Origin: Bretschneidera sinensis
Taxonomy: Eukaryota; Streptophyta; Magnoliopsida; Brassicales; Akaniaceae
Direction of reading: 5' to 3'
Length of the DNA: 64,000 nt
Assembly (NCBI GenBank): GCA_023935145.1
Contig: CM043698.1
Coordinates: forward strand, 75,666,001 to 75,730,000
This document shows, one piece after another, positions 20,640-33,973 of this stretch. Numbering within the stretch: the first letter of the stretch is position 1; each line of letters opens with the position of its first letter. Made by a program: the position numbers and the translations under genes. The notes beneath the pieces were generated by a model. The model did not search any database. It was not told the DNA's origin and saw only the letters and a program-made list of their open reading frames with translations.

Positions 20640-21490
20640 GTAAAAGAAAAAATTATGAAAAAAATTTAGATATTTTCTCATTCTCTCATTTGTCTATGTC
20701 CTCTCCCTTTAACGGTCGATCGACGACTCCACCTCACTCAACGAATCCTTGTCTGAAATAGCACCGCCTATGGAGATGCTATCTTTCTTCGAGTTCTCTC
20801 TCCTTCCCTGGCCCGTAGCTCTCTTTCTCTGGCTTCACCTTCGGTTTCAAGACGAAGAAGTCGCAACTGTTGTAACCAGTATTTTGGAATGCAATTGTCT
20901 CACATCTTATAAAAGTTTAGCATACAAATGATGATTCTTTAGGAAACGTTGCTCAATATTGAGTTTGGTTGCTTTTCAATACTCATGATTTTTGTTTAGC
21001 TCGCTAACTTTTGGTGCTGATAGAATGAAATTGAATTTTGTTGAACATTTTCAATGGGAGTTGTGGGTTTAATTGTAGTGTATACAGAAAGAGAAAAGAA
21101 TTTGAGTTTATATTTCCAGCTTATCCTTATATTATCTTGTAGTTAAACTAAGCATTGAGTTTTATTTTTGTTCAAGTAAATTTATTAAACACAATTTACT
21201 ATAAATTAGCATTCTTTATTTTTTAATACAATATTAAAAAATTAAAAAACAAAAAAATTAATTTTTAATTTTTTTAATATCATAGTAAAAACAAAAATAT
21301 GATAGGAAAACGAAAATGAAACTAAACCAATAGTAAACCCAACTTAAATTTCCTCTTTTGTCTGTCCTAACGTAAGCAAGGTAGGAAAACGTTGCATACT
21401 AGCATCCATATTATGGATGGATCATCCATCCAGATCCCTTAAATCTGGACTGTAAGATTATCATCTAAAAAGATAATAAGGAAGAAAAGA
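20640..21490. other. Upstream region of the ALDH6B2 pseudogene
   Basis: It contains a TATA-like stretch (CTATTTATATAAG near 20578), a CT-rich, more GC-balanced stretch at 20.69-20.88 kb that could be an old 5' UTR or unrelated exon debris, and otherwise AT-rich sequence. No convincing coding exon was found. Confidence 0.4.
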
Positions 21491-24400
21491 AAAATGTTGC
21501 TGCGCTATTCGATTCAACGAGGTAACATGAGAAAAATGAAAGAAATGTTTTGGCCAATCTCCTTTCATCAATATTAATTAAACATGAAATCAAATAATCA
21601 CCGATTTTTATTTTGTTTTTCTTTTGTTTTGGTTGCAGTGAAGAATTTGAAGGCTTCGAGGCCTCAGATTTTCGCTTTGGGAAACCGTAATTTCTCTACG
21701 GCCACTGAGCCATCTTCTAGGAAGCTTAATCCTCCGGTAAGTGTGTATTTTACTTCTATAGTACAAGAGATATATATATACACACACACAGACGCATATC
21801 TCTGTGTTTTGTTATTAAGAAATGTACAAGAAGAGAAAATGAATGAGAAATTTGAATTTTTTTTATCAAAATTCCTCGACTGGGCCTTTTGTTTTCCTCT
21901 GTTGGTTGTGGAAAATCGAATCGTGTTTATAATTCTTTTTGAAAATATTACAAAATAAAGGACACCACTTTTAGTTACTAACTTTTTGAGAGATTATGAT
22001 GAGTCTGGTAGAAAAAAAATGGAGAAGAGGATTCATAGAGAATTAGTGGGTTATATTTGGTTGCAGAGAAGTAGTATTGGAGGTTTAAATCTAACTTTTG
22101 TTTGGTCGCTTTATTTAGTGATCAGATACTGTGTTTGGGGAAAAAAAATATGTTCTATGGTGAGAACAAAGTTTATGTACTGAATTGAAATTCTAAACCA
22201 ATTGTATTTTGTTGCAAGTTGCAACCAAATACAGCGTTATGACTAAATCTTTTGAAATAAAATCTTATTATTGTTCATAGATCACATTTGACTAATTGTT
22301 TCTCTATCAGAGGGTTCCCAATCTTATTGGAGGTTCTTTTGTTGAATAGCAATCATCAGTGTATATCGATGTTATAAACCCTGTGAGTGTATAACCTGCC
22401 CCATTTGTCTTTTTCACTGATATTGTTATTCTATATTTCCTTTTGCTGGGTTTTACTGCTGTGATTTGTGTCTTTGGGGTGTAATAGATTTATACTTCTC
22501 CTATAGGCATCACAAGAAGTTGTCTTGCAAGTTCCTTTAACTACAAATGAAGAGTTCAGAGCAGCAGTATCTGCAGCAAAGCAGGCTTTTCCATCATGGC
22601 GTAACACACCAGTTACGACGCGTCAGCATATCATGCTCAAATTCCAAGAGCTTAGAGACATTGTAAGCATGTCACAAGTTCTGTTTCCTCCTTTTCCATA
22701 TTTATTTATTTATTTATTTTGAGATAGACTTTTGGGTAATCGGTTCATTGGAATTTTTTTTAGGATAAGCTTGCCATGAACATTACAACTGAACAGGGAA
22801 AGACTTTGAAAGATGCACACGGAGATGTTTTCCGTGGGTTAGGTCACTGTGTGTTGCCCTTCCTTTGTAGTTTGATGGATTGTCAGTCACGAAAATGATT
22901 TTGCTATGCTTTTGATAATTGATTTTTTTTAAATTATTTATAATTTTCTTATGCAGAGGTGGTAGAACATGCTTGTGGAATGGCAACTCTGCAAATGGGA
23001 GAGTATGTCCGCAATGTAGCGAATGGAATTGACACTTACAGCATTAGGGAGCCACTTGGTCTTTGTGCTGGGATTTGCCCCTTCAACTTTCCGGCAATGA
23101 TTTCCTTATGTGTAAGCCTGCTAAAGAATTCTATGTTTGGTTTCTTTTCAATATTGACTATTTTTTCAATATAGGGTGTATACCTTGTCTGAGATTAAAA
23201 CACTTATATAGGTCATGACAAATGTCAGACTTAAGTTTGAAAATGTTACTAATTTCAAAATCAATGGTTAAGATGTATAGGAACAGTTTACTAGACCGGT
23301 AGATTTATAGTTGTTTCTTACAGTCAACTCGTATTTTTCACTAGAATTTGGAGTCTTGGACTTTCATGGGTTACTAAGTAATAATGGTTGAGTAATTGAC
23401 TTTCTAATGCCTGAGAGTAGAAAAAATTATTCAAAATGTTAATTTTATGATGTTACCGCAGATGTTCCCCGTAGCAGTTACATCTGGTAATACCTTTGTT
23501 TTAAAGCCATCAGAGAAAGATCCAGGTGAGTATTATCTTATCCTAAGTATTGTTATGTATAAATTCATGAAGCATTATCTCCTTCTCGGTGGTGTGACAT
23601 ATGATTCTAGAGCTGTCTGCATTTTTCTATCGTGTTTGCCCTTGGATGTATGTCAAAGCACTTATTTGGGTTTTGTTAATTTTTAAAGCAAATAGCCTGC
23701 GTGGCTGTTGATTAAAAATTACACTGTTGCTGTCATCACATTTCTATGTACCTGAAGTTTGGATATCATTAAATCTTATATATGATTTACTACTTCATTG
23801 ATTGAGAATTGCATAGTTCAAGCATATTCTTTGTATGTTGTCACTCATACCATTATCAAATAGATGAAATAGTGTGTGTATTGTGTGTATAGAGCAAAGC
23901 AAATATTGTGATTTAATGGATTTTTCCTGTTGTGGCCAAACAGACATGTAGACAGCCGTTCTTCTTTCGATAAGTACATGAGTATTTGGTTATGAATCAA
24001 GCAATCTAAGTTAAATTTCTTGGGTTTTTCTTTAGTGGAAAATTTACTTTTTTGTCATAATATTTTGGAATATGCTCTTCTAGTGATTTTGAAATGTGTG
24101 AAGTTCCATTGATCCTTTTGAAAGCAGCCAACGAAAGAGTACCATTACAGTTCTAATCTCCACTTTTATCCCCCTGCTCTGTCCATAAGGATAGTTGTTA
24201 AGCCTGTTAATGCTGTCACTGTCAGCTTCTGTGCATATACTGCTATCACAGACTCCACTGCGATCCTGCATGTCGGTGGATGACTGTGAAAGGTGAGGTT
24301 CTAGTTGAGGTCCTTCAACAAATTCAAGGATAACTCAGGCGCAAGGTCTGTGGTGATTAAAATTGTATAGAGTACAATAAAATGGCCTCCCTATCCCAGA

Positions 24401-26786
24401 TGGAGTAGCCTTTTCTTTGCCAACACCTACGTCATTGGCTAACTATCTGCATTTTGGGCACCGTGGAGAATATGGTGCCCATATATGAAAATGAGATTTC
24501 AACTATTTTTTGTTTTGTAAATTCATTCAATACTTTGTACTGGGTTGTGCTGATTAACTATATTAGTTAACACTTAACTGATTATCTTGGTTTTTTTCAT
24601 GAAGGGATGCTTTTGTTTGGTTTTCTTGGCTCTTCCAGTGCAGTAAGATTTTGATTTCTGGGATACTTGAGCAACACTTCTTTCTCAAATCTTTGAATTG
24701 ACAATTGGTATATCTTGATATTATGTCAGAAGAATCATGGGATAAAAAATGTCCCTAACCACCTAATGGACAAGTTGCTTGAAATTATCAATCTTTTGCT
24801 GATTTCTTCCCTTGCTTGTTGACTTAATATTATGAATTGGTATATCTTGCATTGTTGTTTGTGGTTTAACTCTCATTTATATTTTTATCTATTGCACAAG
24901 GAAAGGAAAACTGAGTTTTCATGCCTTTTACCCAAAAATGACCTAATATTTTTTCGGTTCGGGGATGTTTTTCCAGCTGCTTCTGTAATGCTAGCAGAGT
25001 TAGCTATGGAAGCTGGTTTGCCTGATGGTGTTTTAAATATTGTTCATGGAACCAATGTATGTTCTTACTTCATTAACTCCTTCCACCTCTCCTTAAGAAA
25101 ATGCACTAAGTGATGTAAAATCTTTAATTGGTTGGTTTTAAGATGTTGAAGTTCAGTTGAAGAATGTATACGTAGTAGTAAATTTACTGTATTTCGTGGC
25201 TGTGAGATCTGCCTTTGGCAAAATAATCATACTTCATTTAATGCTCTTAGGACATGAATTTGTTATGTTGGAGTCAACTATAGTGCTAACTAATCTCTAG
25301 GCAGAATTGGTTTTCCTAATGCATTCCACTTCTTTTTTTACCCCATTAATGCATTTTACTTTCTGGCAGGACATTGTGAATGCTATTTGTGATGATGAAA
25401 ATATCAGAGCTGTATCATTTGTTGGCTCCAATACTGTAAGTTTCTTTTAGTTTTTCTTCCTCCTTTCATTCTTCCATGATGCTCCTTGGTATGATAACAG
25501 GATCTTAAACATTTTGTCTACTTCAAGTACCTATGTTGACAGGATATGACATTGGTGAGGGGGTGGCTAATGGAAACATGAAATTTGTAAAAAAATCTGC
25601 GAAAAATATATGAATATTGATGAAATTGAAACTCATACATATACCTGCACCTGATATTGGTACTCAAGTCGAAGCAACATAGATTTTATCCCCACTTGCA
25701 ATCATTCTACGTTTTTTTAAATTGCGTAGCGTGCCAATGTATGCATATATTGTTAGGAACTTTTCTGAAATTATATTGTTTACTATTCATTTCAAATGAT
25801 GATCTGTCATCACAAACTTATATGGAATATAAGTGAGATCATGCGAGCTGTTGGCAGCTCAACAACAACTTTCTTCTTATTGTTGGTTTTTTAGCCATCT
25901 GTACTGTTATTACTTGTTATATCTTAAGTTGTGTTCTTTTTTTATTAAAGGAAATCTTAGTTGTATTCTTACTTGATGCTTTTATTATTATAAGGCTGGC
26001 ATGCACATATATGGAAGAGCATCAGCTAAAGGAAAACGTGTTCAGGTAAGTGCATATTGTTTAGCTCGGTGAGGAACATGCAGTTTGTCGTTCTCTTGAT
26101 ATGGCTGCTTCATAAGCATGTATTGGAGTTAAATTGCTACCTGGTTGACTCTTGTGCTCAGTCAAATATGGGGGCCAAAAATCACGCAATTGTCTTGCCT
26201 GATGGTAAACGTGGATTCTACTTTAAATGCTCTGGTTGTTTTTGTTGGCGACTCAAAATCATGGTATTATGTTTGTTTCCTTGTCTTATTTATTTTTGTT
26301 TCATGTGTATATTTGATCTTTCCCTTGAAGACTAAAACATTTAGTTTACACAATGCAAGTTGTTTTTTCATATATTTTTTTTCCGAAAATGCGTCCCTTA
26401 AACATATGAACGTATATTGAGAAGCTTCATTTGTTGGATTCGCCAACCATGAACACTAAGGTGGCATCTGCCTCTGCAAGTTGTTTAAATGGAGAAATTG
26501 GACCCTAGAGTTTATCTAACTTGTTCAGGAAGGAAATTGGAGACCGTTTTAGAAAGATTGTATGATGTTCGGGTGAGTGGTGTGGGGGGAAGATCTTATT
26601 TGTTTGATGCCTTCTGGAAGTCAATCTTATGAGGTGACTTCTTTTTATAAGGTACCGCCTTGTCAATCCTCCTTTCAAAAACTGATCTAAATCAAACGTT
26701 TGAGATCCCTTGCGACTGTCTAGTGCTATAGGATTGGTTTTTTTTTTTTTTTGGTTGGGGGGGGGGGGAGAAGCTGGCTGACCCTC

Positions 26787-27008
26787 TTCTTCCAATTTGG
26801 GTTGGGTTAACCCAGAAGTCAAGTCTAATTCTTCTTCAAATGATTGATTCAACCTCTGATAAAAAAGATATACCTTGGTTATATTTCATCTCTTAACGCC
26901 TTCTTTTTCCAATTTGGGTTGGGTTAACCCATAAGTCAAGTCTAATTCTTCTTCAAATGATTGATTCAACCTCTGATATACCTTGGTTATATTTCATCTC
27001 TTAGCGCC
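26787..27008. repeat. Tandem duplication in intron 11
   Basis: Copies 26787-26900 and 26901-27008 share the phrases CCAATTTGGGTTGGGTTAAC, CAAATGATTGATTCAACC and TTGGTTATATTTCATCTC. The second lacks a short A-rich insert. It lies just downstream of a T-run/G-run at 26740-26768. Confidence 0.9.
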
Positions 27009-27009
27009 C

Positions 27010-27960
27010 TCTTTTTTCTTCTCATCGGAGTTATTGCACAAATACTTGCCATGGTAAGGAAAAAGGGGGGAACAAGTACACTTGGAGAGCACAGTACAAC
27101 GGAGAGTTGTATGATGCGTTCAGAAAGGATGAATCACTCCTGAAAAGGAATCTATTGATTCTCCGAGGTCAGGTAGGTGAAGTGTCTAGCTTAGGAGGGC
27201 GCATAAAATCGCTGAAAGGCCTTGGTGATTCTCCAATTTGGTAATCTGAAGATAGAAAACCACAATGATTCCAAACTCTACTTCAATAGTTTTGTATCCA
27301 TGTTGCTCCGACTCCAACTTGGTAATTTGTTTTTTCTTCTCACTTTTATTTTTCTCTTTTGCCCTCTATATTCTGGTATGACAGTGGAAACTTCCCTTGA
27401 AGATGTGTATGGAAAATTGAAGTTCCTACCAGGGTTTCTTGCTTGGCATGGATGGCTTCCCTTTCTCGCATTTTGACCCACAAGAATTTGATTAAGAGGA
27501 AAATTTTGTTACTGGCTGGCACTTAATGTGTAAGAAAATGGAGAGAAGGTGAATCATCTCCTGCTTACGTTGTCTAAATGCTAGAGAATTTTGGGATATG
27601 GTCTTTTATATTTTCGCATTTGTTGGGTTGTGGAGCTTGCTACCATACAATTGCTTAATAGTCGAGAGTTTATTGGAGCACGAGTGTCATTTGATTGCTT
27701 GGTCAATGGTTCCTTCTTGTTGATTTGGACTTATGGGGGATAGGATTCAAGAGCTTTTGATGGTGTGTGCCACACATTGAATGATTTTGATTCTGCAGTT
27801 TTGAGAACATTAAATTCCTTGGATTCCTGATTTTCTAAAGAAAATTTTCTAGGTCTTTGATGGATCTTATGTAGAGACTTTGAGTCTTAGGTGTTAGATT
27901 CTTTGTTCTCTTTTCTTTTCTTCTTCTTTCCTTCTCTCTTTTGCTTTGAAGATGCCATCT
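27010..27960 (+). mobile_element. Degenerate LINE-like remnant in intron 11
   Basis: Broken plus-strand frames show the order typical of the C-terminal zf-RVT part of plant L1 elements: KLKFLPGFLAWHGWLPF, then EKVNHLLL, then RAFDGVCHTLNDFDSAVLRTL. Stops and shifts are frequent and the cysteine and histidine ligands are mostly gone. No poly(A) tail or target duplication is obvious. The assignment rests on the order of weak blocks only. Confidence 0.5.
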
Positions 27961-29251
27961 TCTATGCTTTCTGTGTACTTGTGCGTTTTCTTTAAATGAA
28001 TTATTATTTGTCATAAAACTATTTGATACTTAAGACCTGAGTTTGAATACCACTTTAAATTATTGGTTGATCTCTTGAAGCCTAGTTATATTGTTCAGCA
28101 GACAGGAGGGTAGTTCCATTGGGGTTTGGAGGTAAGGACCAATTATTTGAATGGAGTAGAGTTAACCTATCTTCTCACTCTAAAGCAGGTCTTGAATAGT
28201 TATTTCGCACAGGTAGGGTTTAGGTGGGCATCTATTATTAATGAAAAATGCACCTAGTGATCTATCAGTGGGCATAAAGGCCTAGCTGTCAGCTAACATA
28301 AGGGTATCACAAAGTCTCGCCACCTTCTGCAAAATCTCTTCATTCAACCTTTTACAGCAGTTGTCTGCCTCAACTTTTTAGGCAGGCGGGCCCCTGAATG
28401 GGAGGTGGGGAAGGAATGCCTTAACTCATACTTAACAAAGTGGAAAAGGGTTCCTTTACACTGCCTCTAAAGCTCTTGACGAACCTCTAGAACGTTATAG
28501 TAGTAGCAAGAAGGAATTTGAAACCCGATGCTTTCTCAATGATTCTAGTGACATATAATGACATTTCTCTCTTTTGGTCAGACACGTTTAATTCATGATA
28601 TTTCAAATGCATATTTCATACCTAAAGTGGACTTCTTGAAAATTGAGTTTGACTGATGAACAGGGGATATTGTAGCTTAACAAAGCAATCTGTTTTGTCA
28701 TTTGTCCAGGGAGAATAAACTGGTTGAGAGTGCAAAAGCTCTTAAAGTCAATGGTGGAATAGAACCTGAAACAGACCTTGGTCCAGTGATAAGTAAACAG
28801 GTGACTACAAGGCTCTAAAATCTTCGCCACTTCAGCGATAACACTGTCCGCTACAAATTTGACCACAAAAGTAGTGAAATTTAAAGTGGTCCCCCTTTCT
28901 ATAATTTTCTTCCGTAGACGTCATTCCTCAAATTTCAGTTTGGTTGTATAAGTTACATCTTTTGGATAAGTCAAATTTATTTCCCCATCAGTCTCAAACG
29001 GGTTTTTACTGATTTTGATTTGCTTGCAAATCTTCTGACAGGCCAAAGAACGGATATGCAGATTAATTCAAACTGGTGTTGAAAGTGGTGCCAGACTGCT
29101 GCTTGATGGGAGAAACATAGTGGTATATTATCATATCTTTAATATTGTAGTGTTATCTTATCATATCTTTAATAATGTAGCATATATTTTTCCTGCTAGT
29201 ACTAGATCCTCCATTGTTGAACGATGATATGGATTAAGTACTTATTTGCTA

Positions 29252-29506
29252 CTCCCTCCGTCCCATATATTTTGGGATGTACCATATTATTTGTTCATTT
29301 TGAAAGGTCAGAGTTCAACTTTAGTTAAATTTCCTAAAGTACCCTTAACTTTAGGTTTCCTAGAAGACTCTACCATTAAGTCCAGGTATTGAATAAGGTT
29401 ATTTTTTGAACGTAGACTTCAATTTAATGCGTTGTAGCATTAATTATTATGTCTCCTTAAAAAGTTGGGTTTTCTATACATACCAATATATATGGGACAG
29501 TGGGAG
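29252..29506. mobile_element. Stowaway-like MITE in intron 13 of the ALDH6B2 pseudogene
   Basis: It starts CTCCCTCCGTCCCATAT and ends TATGGGACAGTGGGAG, the complementary ends typical of Stowaway (Tc1/mariner-type) MITEs. It is flanked by TA on both sides (29250-29251 and 29507-29508), the usual 2-bp target site. It is 255 bp long and non-coding. Confidence 0.85.
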
Positions 29507-31082
29507 TATTTCTAATATATGATAGCATGTTTTGTGTGTGTGTTTATGTTTTAGTTTTATAAGTAGTATCTGACAGTTTACTGTGTTTCACAAGAAGCTT
29601 GAAATCTATTTTGAAACTCTTGGAATGATTTAGAAATTAGTAAACCAAGAAGTTTTGTAAACATATGATAGATCCAAAAGGTAGCACTGGCTTACTGATA
29701 GGTATAGAAAATGCATTTAGACGATATAGATTATTGATAAATATACAAGTCCAAATTGTTGACTTAGTGAAAGCTTCCCTTTTATCCCACTTGGGTTTTT
29801 AGTGCTTGTCCCTAATTACAAATTTACAATTGATTGGCCCAACAGATCAAAGCAATTTGTTAGGGATGCTGAGTACATATTCATTCCATCTAGAAGTTTA
29901 AGCACAAGAATTGTGTTCATCATTCATGGCATCTCACTCTCTCTCCAAAGAAAGAAAATCCTTTCTGTTGATTTTTCTCTGTAGTGGGTATATTTGGTCC
30001 CTGATTATTTGTTTCCCATTAGCTGACAAGTTTTTTTTTTAACTTTATTTTTTCAAAAGGAACTTGGTTTCTTTATCAATTTATTTATGGGTGACAAGCA
30101 GGTTCCAGGATGTGAGCAAGGCAATTTTGTTGGTCCTACCATATTATCTGGTGTCACAGCTGACATGGACTGCTACAAGGTGGTATTATCAATATCTCTT
30201 GGTATATCTTTCCAGACTGGAATATGAAAAATTGATAATTCTCAGTGGATAAATGAAACTTGGACCTTGAACCTGGGTTAGTAACTTATTTCTGTTCTGT
30301 GCAGGAGGAAATCTTTGGACCAGTTCTTATTTGCATGGAGGTCAGTTAGTAACTCAATTTCCTGTTTCTATGCTGATCAGACTTCTGATTGGTTTGGACC
30401 AGTGTTGTATTAACTTGTATTTTTCTTGCCCTTCTGAACATTCAGGCTGACAATTTCGAAGAGGCCATAAAAATTGTCAACAGAAACAAGTATTCCTTCC
30501 ATCCTAGCTTCTTTTTAAATTAATTAAACGAACCCTTATCTCCTTTTTGTATTGTATTCCTTTTACATGTGAGTTATGCTTCTCTTACAGGTATGGCAAT
30601 GGAGCCTCAATATTCATTACATCAGGTCCAGCTGCGAGGAAATTCCAGACTGAGATTGAGGCAGGGCAGGTAAAAGCTACACAACAAATTAACAGAGAAT
30701 AGCTTAGAGCTTGAACTGCAAAAATTTACACCCACAGCAAGGTCGACTTGCAAATTGTTATATGAATCTTTTACATGATTTATTCATACTCAGGTTGGCA
30801 TCAATGTCCCTATACCAGTTCCTTTGCCCTTTTTCTTGTTTACCAGATCCAAGGCATCTTTCGCTGGCGATCTTAATTTCTATGGTAATATATGTGTCCT
30901 CTCCAAAACCCAGCTTTTGTAGTAGTTGCATGAAAGGATTTTTGAATTGGAGTATTGTCTGAATTGCAGGTAAAGGTGGAGTGAATTTTTACACCCAGAT
31001 TAAAACAGTAACTCAACAATGGAAGGATTTACCAAGTGGCAGTGGAGTTTCCCTGGCAATGCCAACATCTCAGACGTTGTAG

Positions 31083-33970
31083 CGGTCAAAACGTCTGTGT
31101 GATAATTTATAAATCTGAGCTTGTGAACTCTACTGTAAACCAATAAGAAGTAATCTTTTTAGCCGTGTCCCTTTTTTTCTGGTGCATATATTTCTTTTCC
31201 CCATCTCTTTCAAAATAGAGGAGAGGGGAGTCGAAATACTTAGGAAACCTAGGTGCATTATCTGATATGGAAAAAATAATCGATATATAAATCAAACAAA
31301 TAATTTACATATCGTGAGAATCAAACATCTTGTAGTTTTAAGACCTCAACTTTGACAACTCGTTCAAGATCTCTTTGATCATGATGCCGCACTTTTCAGA
31401 CTTAGAAAATTGTTCACTTGAGTCTGATATTACTTAGGTGTTGGTGCTGAATGCTGAAAGAACACACAGTTCTTAACGTTTTGACCATGTAACAGAATTG
31501 TTTTGTAAGAAATTTTCATCGAAGGAAAATCATCTTAGTGATTCTGTACCACTTCACAACAAAGGCAGGTTATTTAGGGATTTGTCTAGGGTTATGTTGG
31601 GCCTTCGTCTTTTTTTTTAAGTTTACTGGTAATTGCAATTTGCAAAACCATTCTTTTGTTTAGTATTTAAATATTAATTATTTGTTAAAGAAAGAATAAA
31701 GCTAGGATCTCACAAATATTAAATTAAGAGCGACTATACGGGTACATCGCGTTTATACAAGTTTTTAACTTTTTTTTCTTCCGAAAAGTTCACTTGTAAT
31801 TGTTTTAAATTCCATTAGTAATGTAGAGGAACTCCATCAATAAATTTTTTTTTTGGTTGATTTGGTTTCCTTTTGAATATTTTGTTTACCGTAATCAAAA
31901 AGAATTACAGTAGTATCAAATTATTGCCATGGTTCCACTATGTATGCATGAAAAAATTCTGCTAAAACGTGCTCATCAGTTTGGCATATGCATCCTTTTC
32001 TTTCTTTTTGATTGAAGTTGACATATGCATTCCTATATATAGAATTAATCTGCCGTATCATTTCATCCTCAACTGTCACTACTTCTCTCTTTTAAGTCAA
32101 ATTTCCACCAAATCATTTGATTTTCTCCATTAAGAATTCTTTTAGACAGCAATTTTGCACACATGCATGAAAAATATTCCACTCAAGTCATATCATTTGG
32201 TGGAGGATTTTTCAACCGGTTTGAGTTTAAATTCAATGAGTTAAATCAGTTAAAAGCTTCAATGATGATCTTAAAAGTTTTATCGATAATATTAATTTTT
32301 TGTTTTACATTATCAATAAAATTATTCAAAATTATCAATAAAATTTTTAATTGATTTAAACCATTAGGTTTATATCCGACCAACAAAAAAAAATTACAAT
32401 TAATAATTAAAATCTTACTTATATATAAATTGACAACACACGTCAACCCATCAATATATTGACAATTATCAAACAAAAGCAATCGCAATTATTTTATTTT
32501 CTTTTAAAATGTTTATTAAAGCCTCCCTAAAAAAATTGTTTACCAAAGCAAAAACAAAAAGTGATAGCTTTTGTTGATTGTGATTGGATTTGATAATTAG
32601 TATCCAACTGTTTCTTTATCAATCTGAAATAGAGAAAATATTTGGGTATAGTGTTCATCTTCTTTATCATTTTTCTTTATAAAATTAAATATTATTCTCA
32701 TAAATTTATGAATATCATGAAACACGTTTTAATATTTTTATTACATTAATGATAAAAACCTAACCCAAAAGATGCGAGCTATATATGGCAAAAGTCTTTC
32801 AGCTATTAAAGCTAAATAAAATAATTAAATACTGCTGCATATGGTTTGATGATTGACATTGAAAAATCATCATGAAAAGTTTCCACGAGCAACTCGACAA
32901 ACACGTTTAAATAACAAAATAGAAGCGTGGTCTTAAATTCTGGATTTGTTCTTAAATTCCGGATTTCGATCCTTTGTATTTGAATTTCTTTGTTATCTGG
33001 TGTTGTTTACCTTGACCACGTCACTTGAAAAATTAAATCAAGAATTATGATTAAATCACACGTTTTTTGCACTAAAATATTTTTGATCATGTTACCAAAG
33101 TGTAGTATTTTTTACAAATTATTTTTTTTAAAAAAAAATTTAAAAAAATAAAAAGGAAAACAATTGCTTCGGCTTCAGACGTTGACCAGGAAAGCATGGT
33201 TGTTTTCCTGGTGAAGAATTCGGCCCGGTGGTACCATTAGTTTCCGGTAATTTTGTCACCGTAAACTTCCACATCTGAAAAGATTCATCCTCCATTTACA
33301 TTGGAACTTTCGGCGGCATGTGAGGTAAAAAGGATCAGTGGATGGCATCGGTGGATTTTAGTGAAAGCTTTCCAATAATATTAAGAGTGTATTTTATTGA
33401 GCTCCAATTGTTTCAATAGTATCAAAAAACTTTTGGACTTGAAAAAAAAACCAAAAGTCTCGATATTGTCAAAAAAAAAAAAAAAAAAAAAACTTTGAGG
33501 GTTAAAAAAATTAAATTCTTAATTTCCGTAATGGATTTTTTTTACTTTCTAAGGGTATAGAGCCTGATTGGTTTAGCTTATAAGATGATATTTCACTCTA
33601 TTTGTCTGTTTAGTTTGACTTATATTTTTGATTCAGTTTATAATCTGATTTGGCTTTGATCAGTGTACTTCTTATCTTTAGGTTTTCTCAAAAATCTCTA
33701 TTTAATCAAATTAAATCTAAAATACTATTTCAGATTATAATTTCATCATTTTGATAGTTTTAAGTTGATTTCAATACATTTTTATCAAACACTTTCACAG
33801 CTTATTTAAAACTTTAAACAAGATATCCAAATACTAAACAATTTATTTCTTAAAAATAATTTTAAATACCAAATTATAATTTGTTATTAATAAGTGATAA
33901 GTTGAATTTTTCAACTAAAACAAACATATACTTAGCACTCCAATTCTCAACAATCTCAAATGCAGAGATC
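31083..33970. other. AT-rich intergenic region
   Basis: It is the 3' flank of the ALDH6B2 pseudogene and AT-rich sequence. It includes a possible promoter stretch (CCTATATATAG near 32030) without a following gene, an A-run at 33470-33491, and a block at 33.55-33.93 kb that resembles 34.42-34.63 kb (TTATCAAACA, TTTAAAAATAATTTTAA phrases), probably old MITE debris. No coding region is supported. Confidence 0.5.
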
Positions 33971-33973
33971 TTA

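Larger units (their letters stand above)
21494..31082 (+). pseudogene. ALDH6B2: Methylmalonate-semialdehyde dehydrogenase (ALDH6B2-type) pseudogene, 19 exons
   Basis: Intact genes encode the mitochondrial enzyme that converts malonate or methylmalonate semialdehyde to acetyl- or propionyl-CoA in valine and pyrimidine breakdown. Exons: 21494-21521, 21639-21736, 22311-22382, 22507-22662, 22764-22842, 22957-23111, 23462-23525, 24977-25056, 25370-25435, 25995-26045, 26162-26263, 28710-28800, 29042-29122, 30102-30179, 30305-30340, 30446-30489, 30591-30669, 30794-30884, 30970-31082. All junctions are GT-AG. Exons 1-2 encode a mitochondrial-type presequence (MLLRYSIQR, FSTATEP). Damage: TAG at 22347-22349 in exon 3; two codons missing near the end of exon 4; PLW changed to SLC at the end of exon 6; in exon 11 a one-base insertion near 26205 and an in-frame loss of about 17 codons including the GQRCMA catalytic cysteine. 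The frame downstream is otherwise well kept, so inactivation is fairly recent. Confidence 0.93.

Noticed and set aside
22347..22349. TAG in the ALDH6B2 gene as readthrough or sequencing error in a working gene
   Set aside because: Independent lesions (frameshift, loss of the catalytic cysteine, changed conserved residues) make a single error insufficient.
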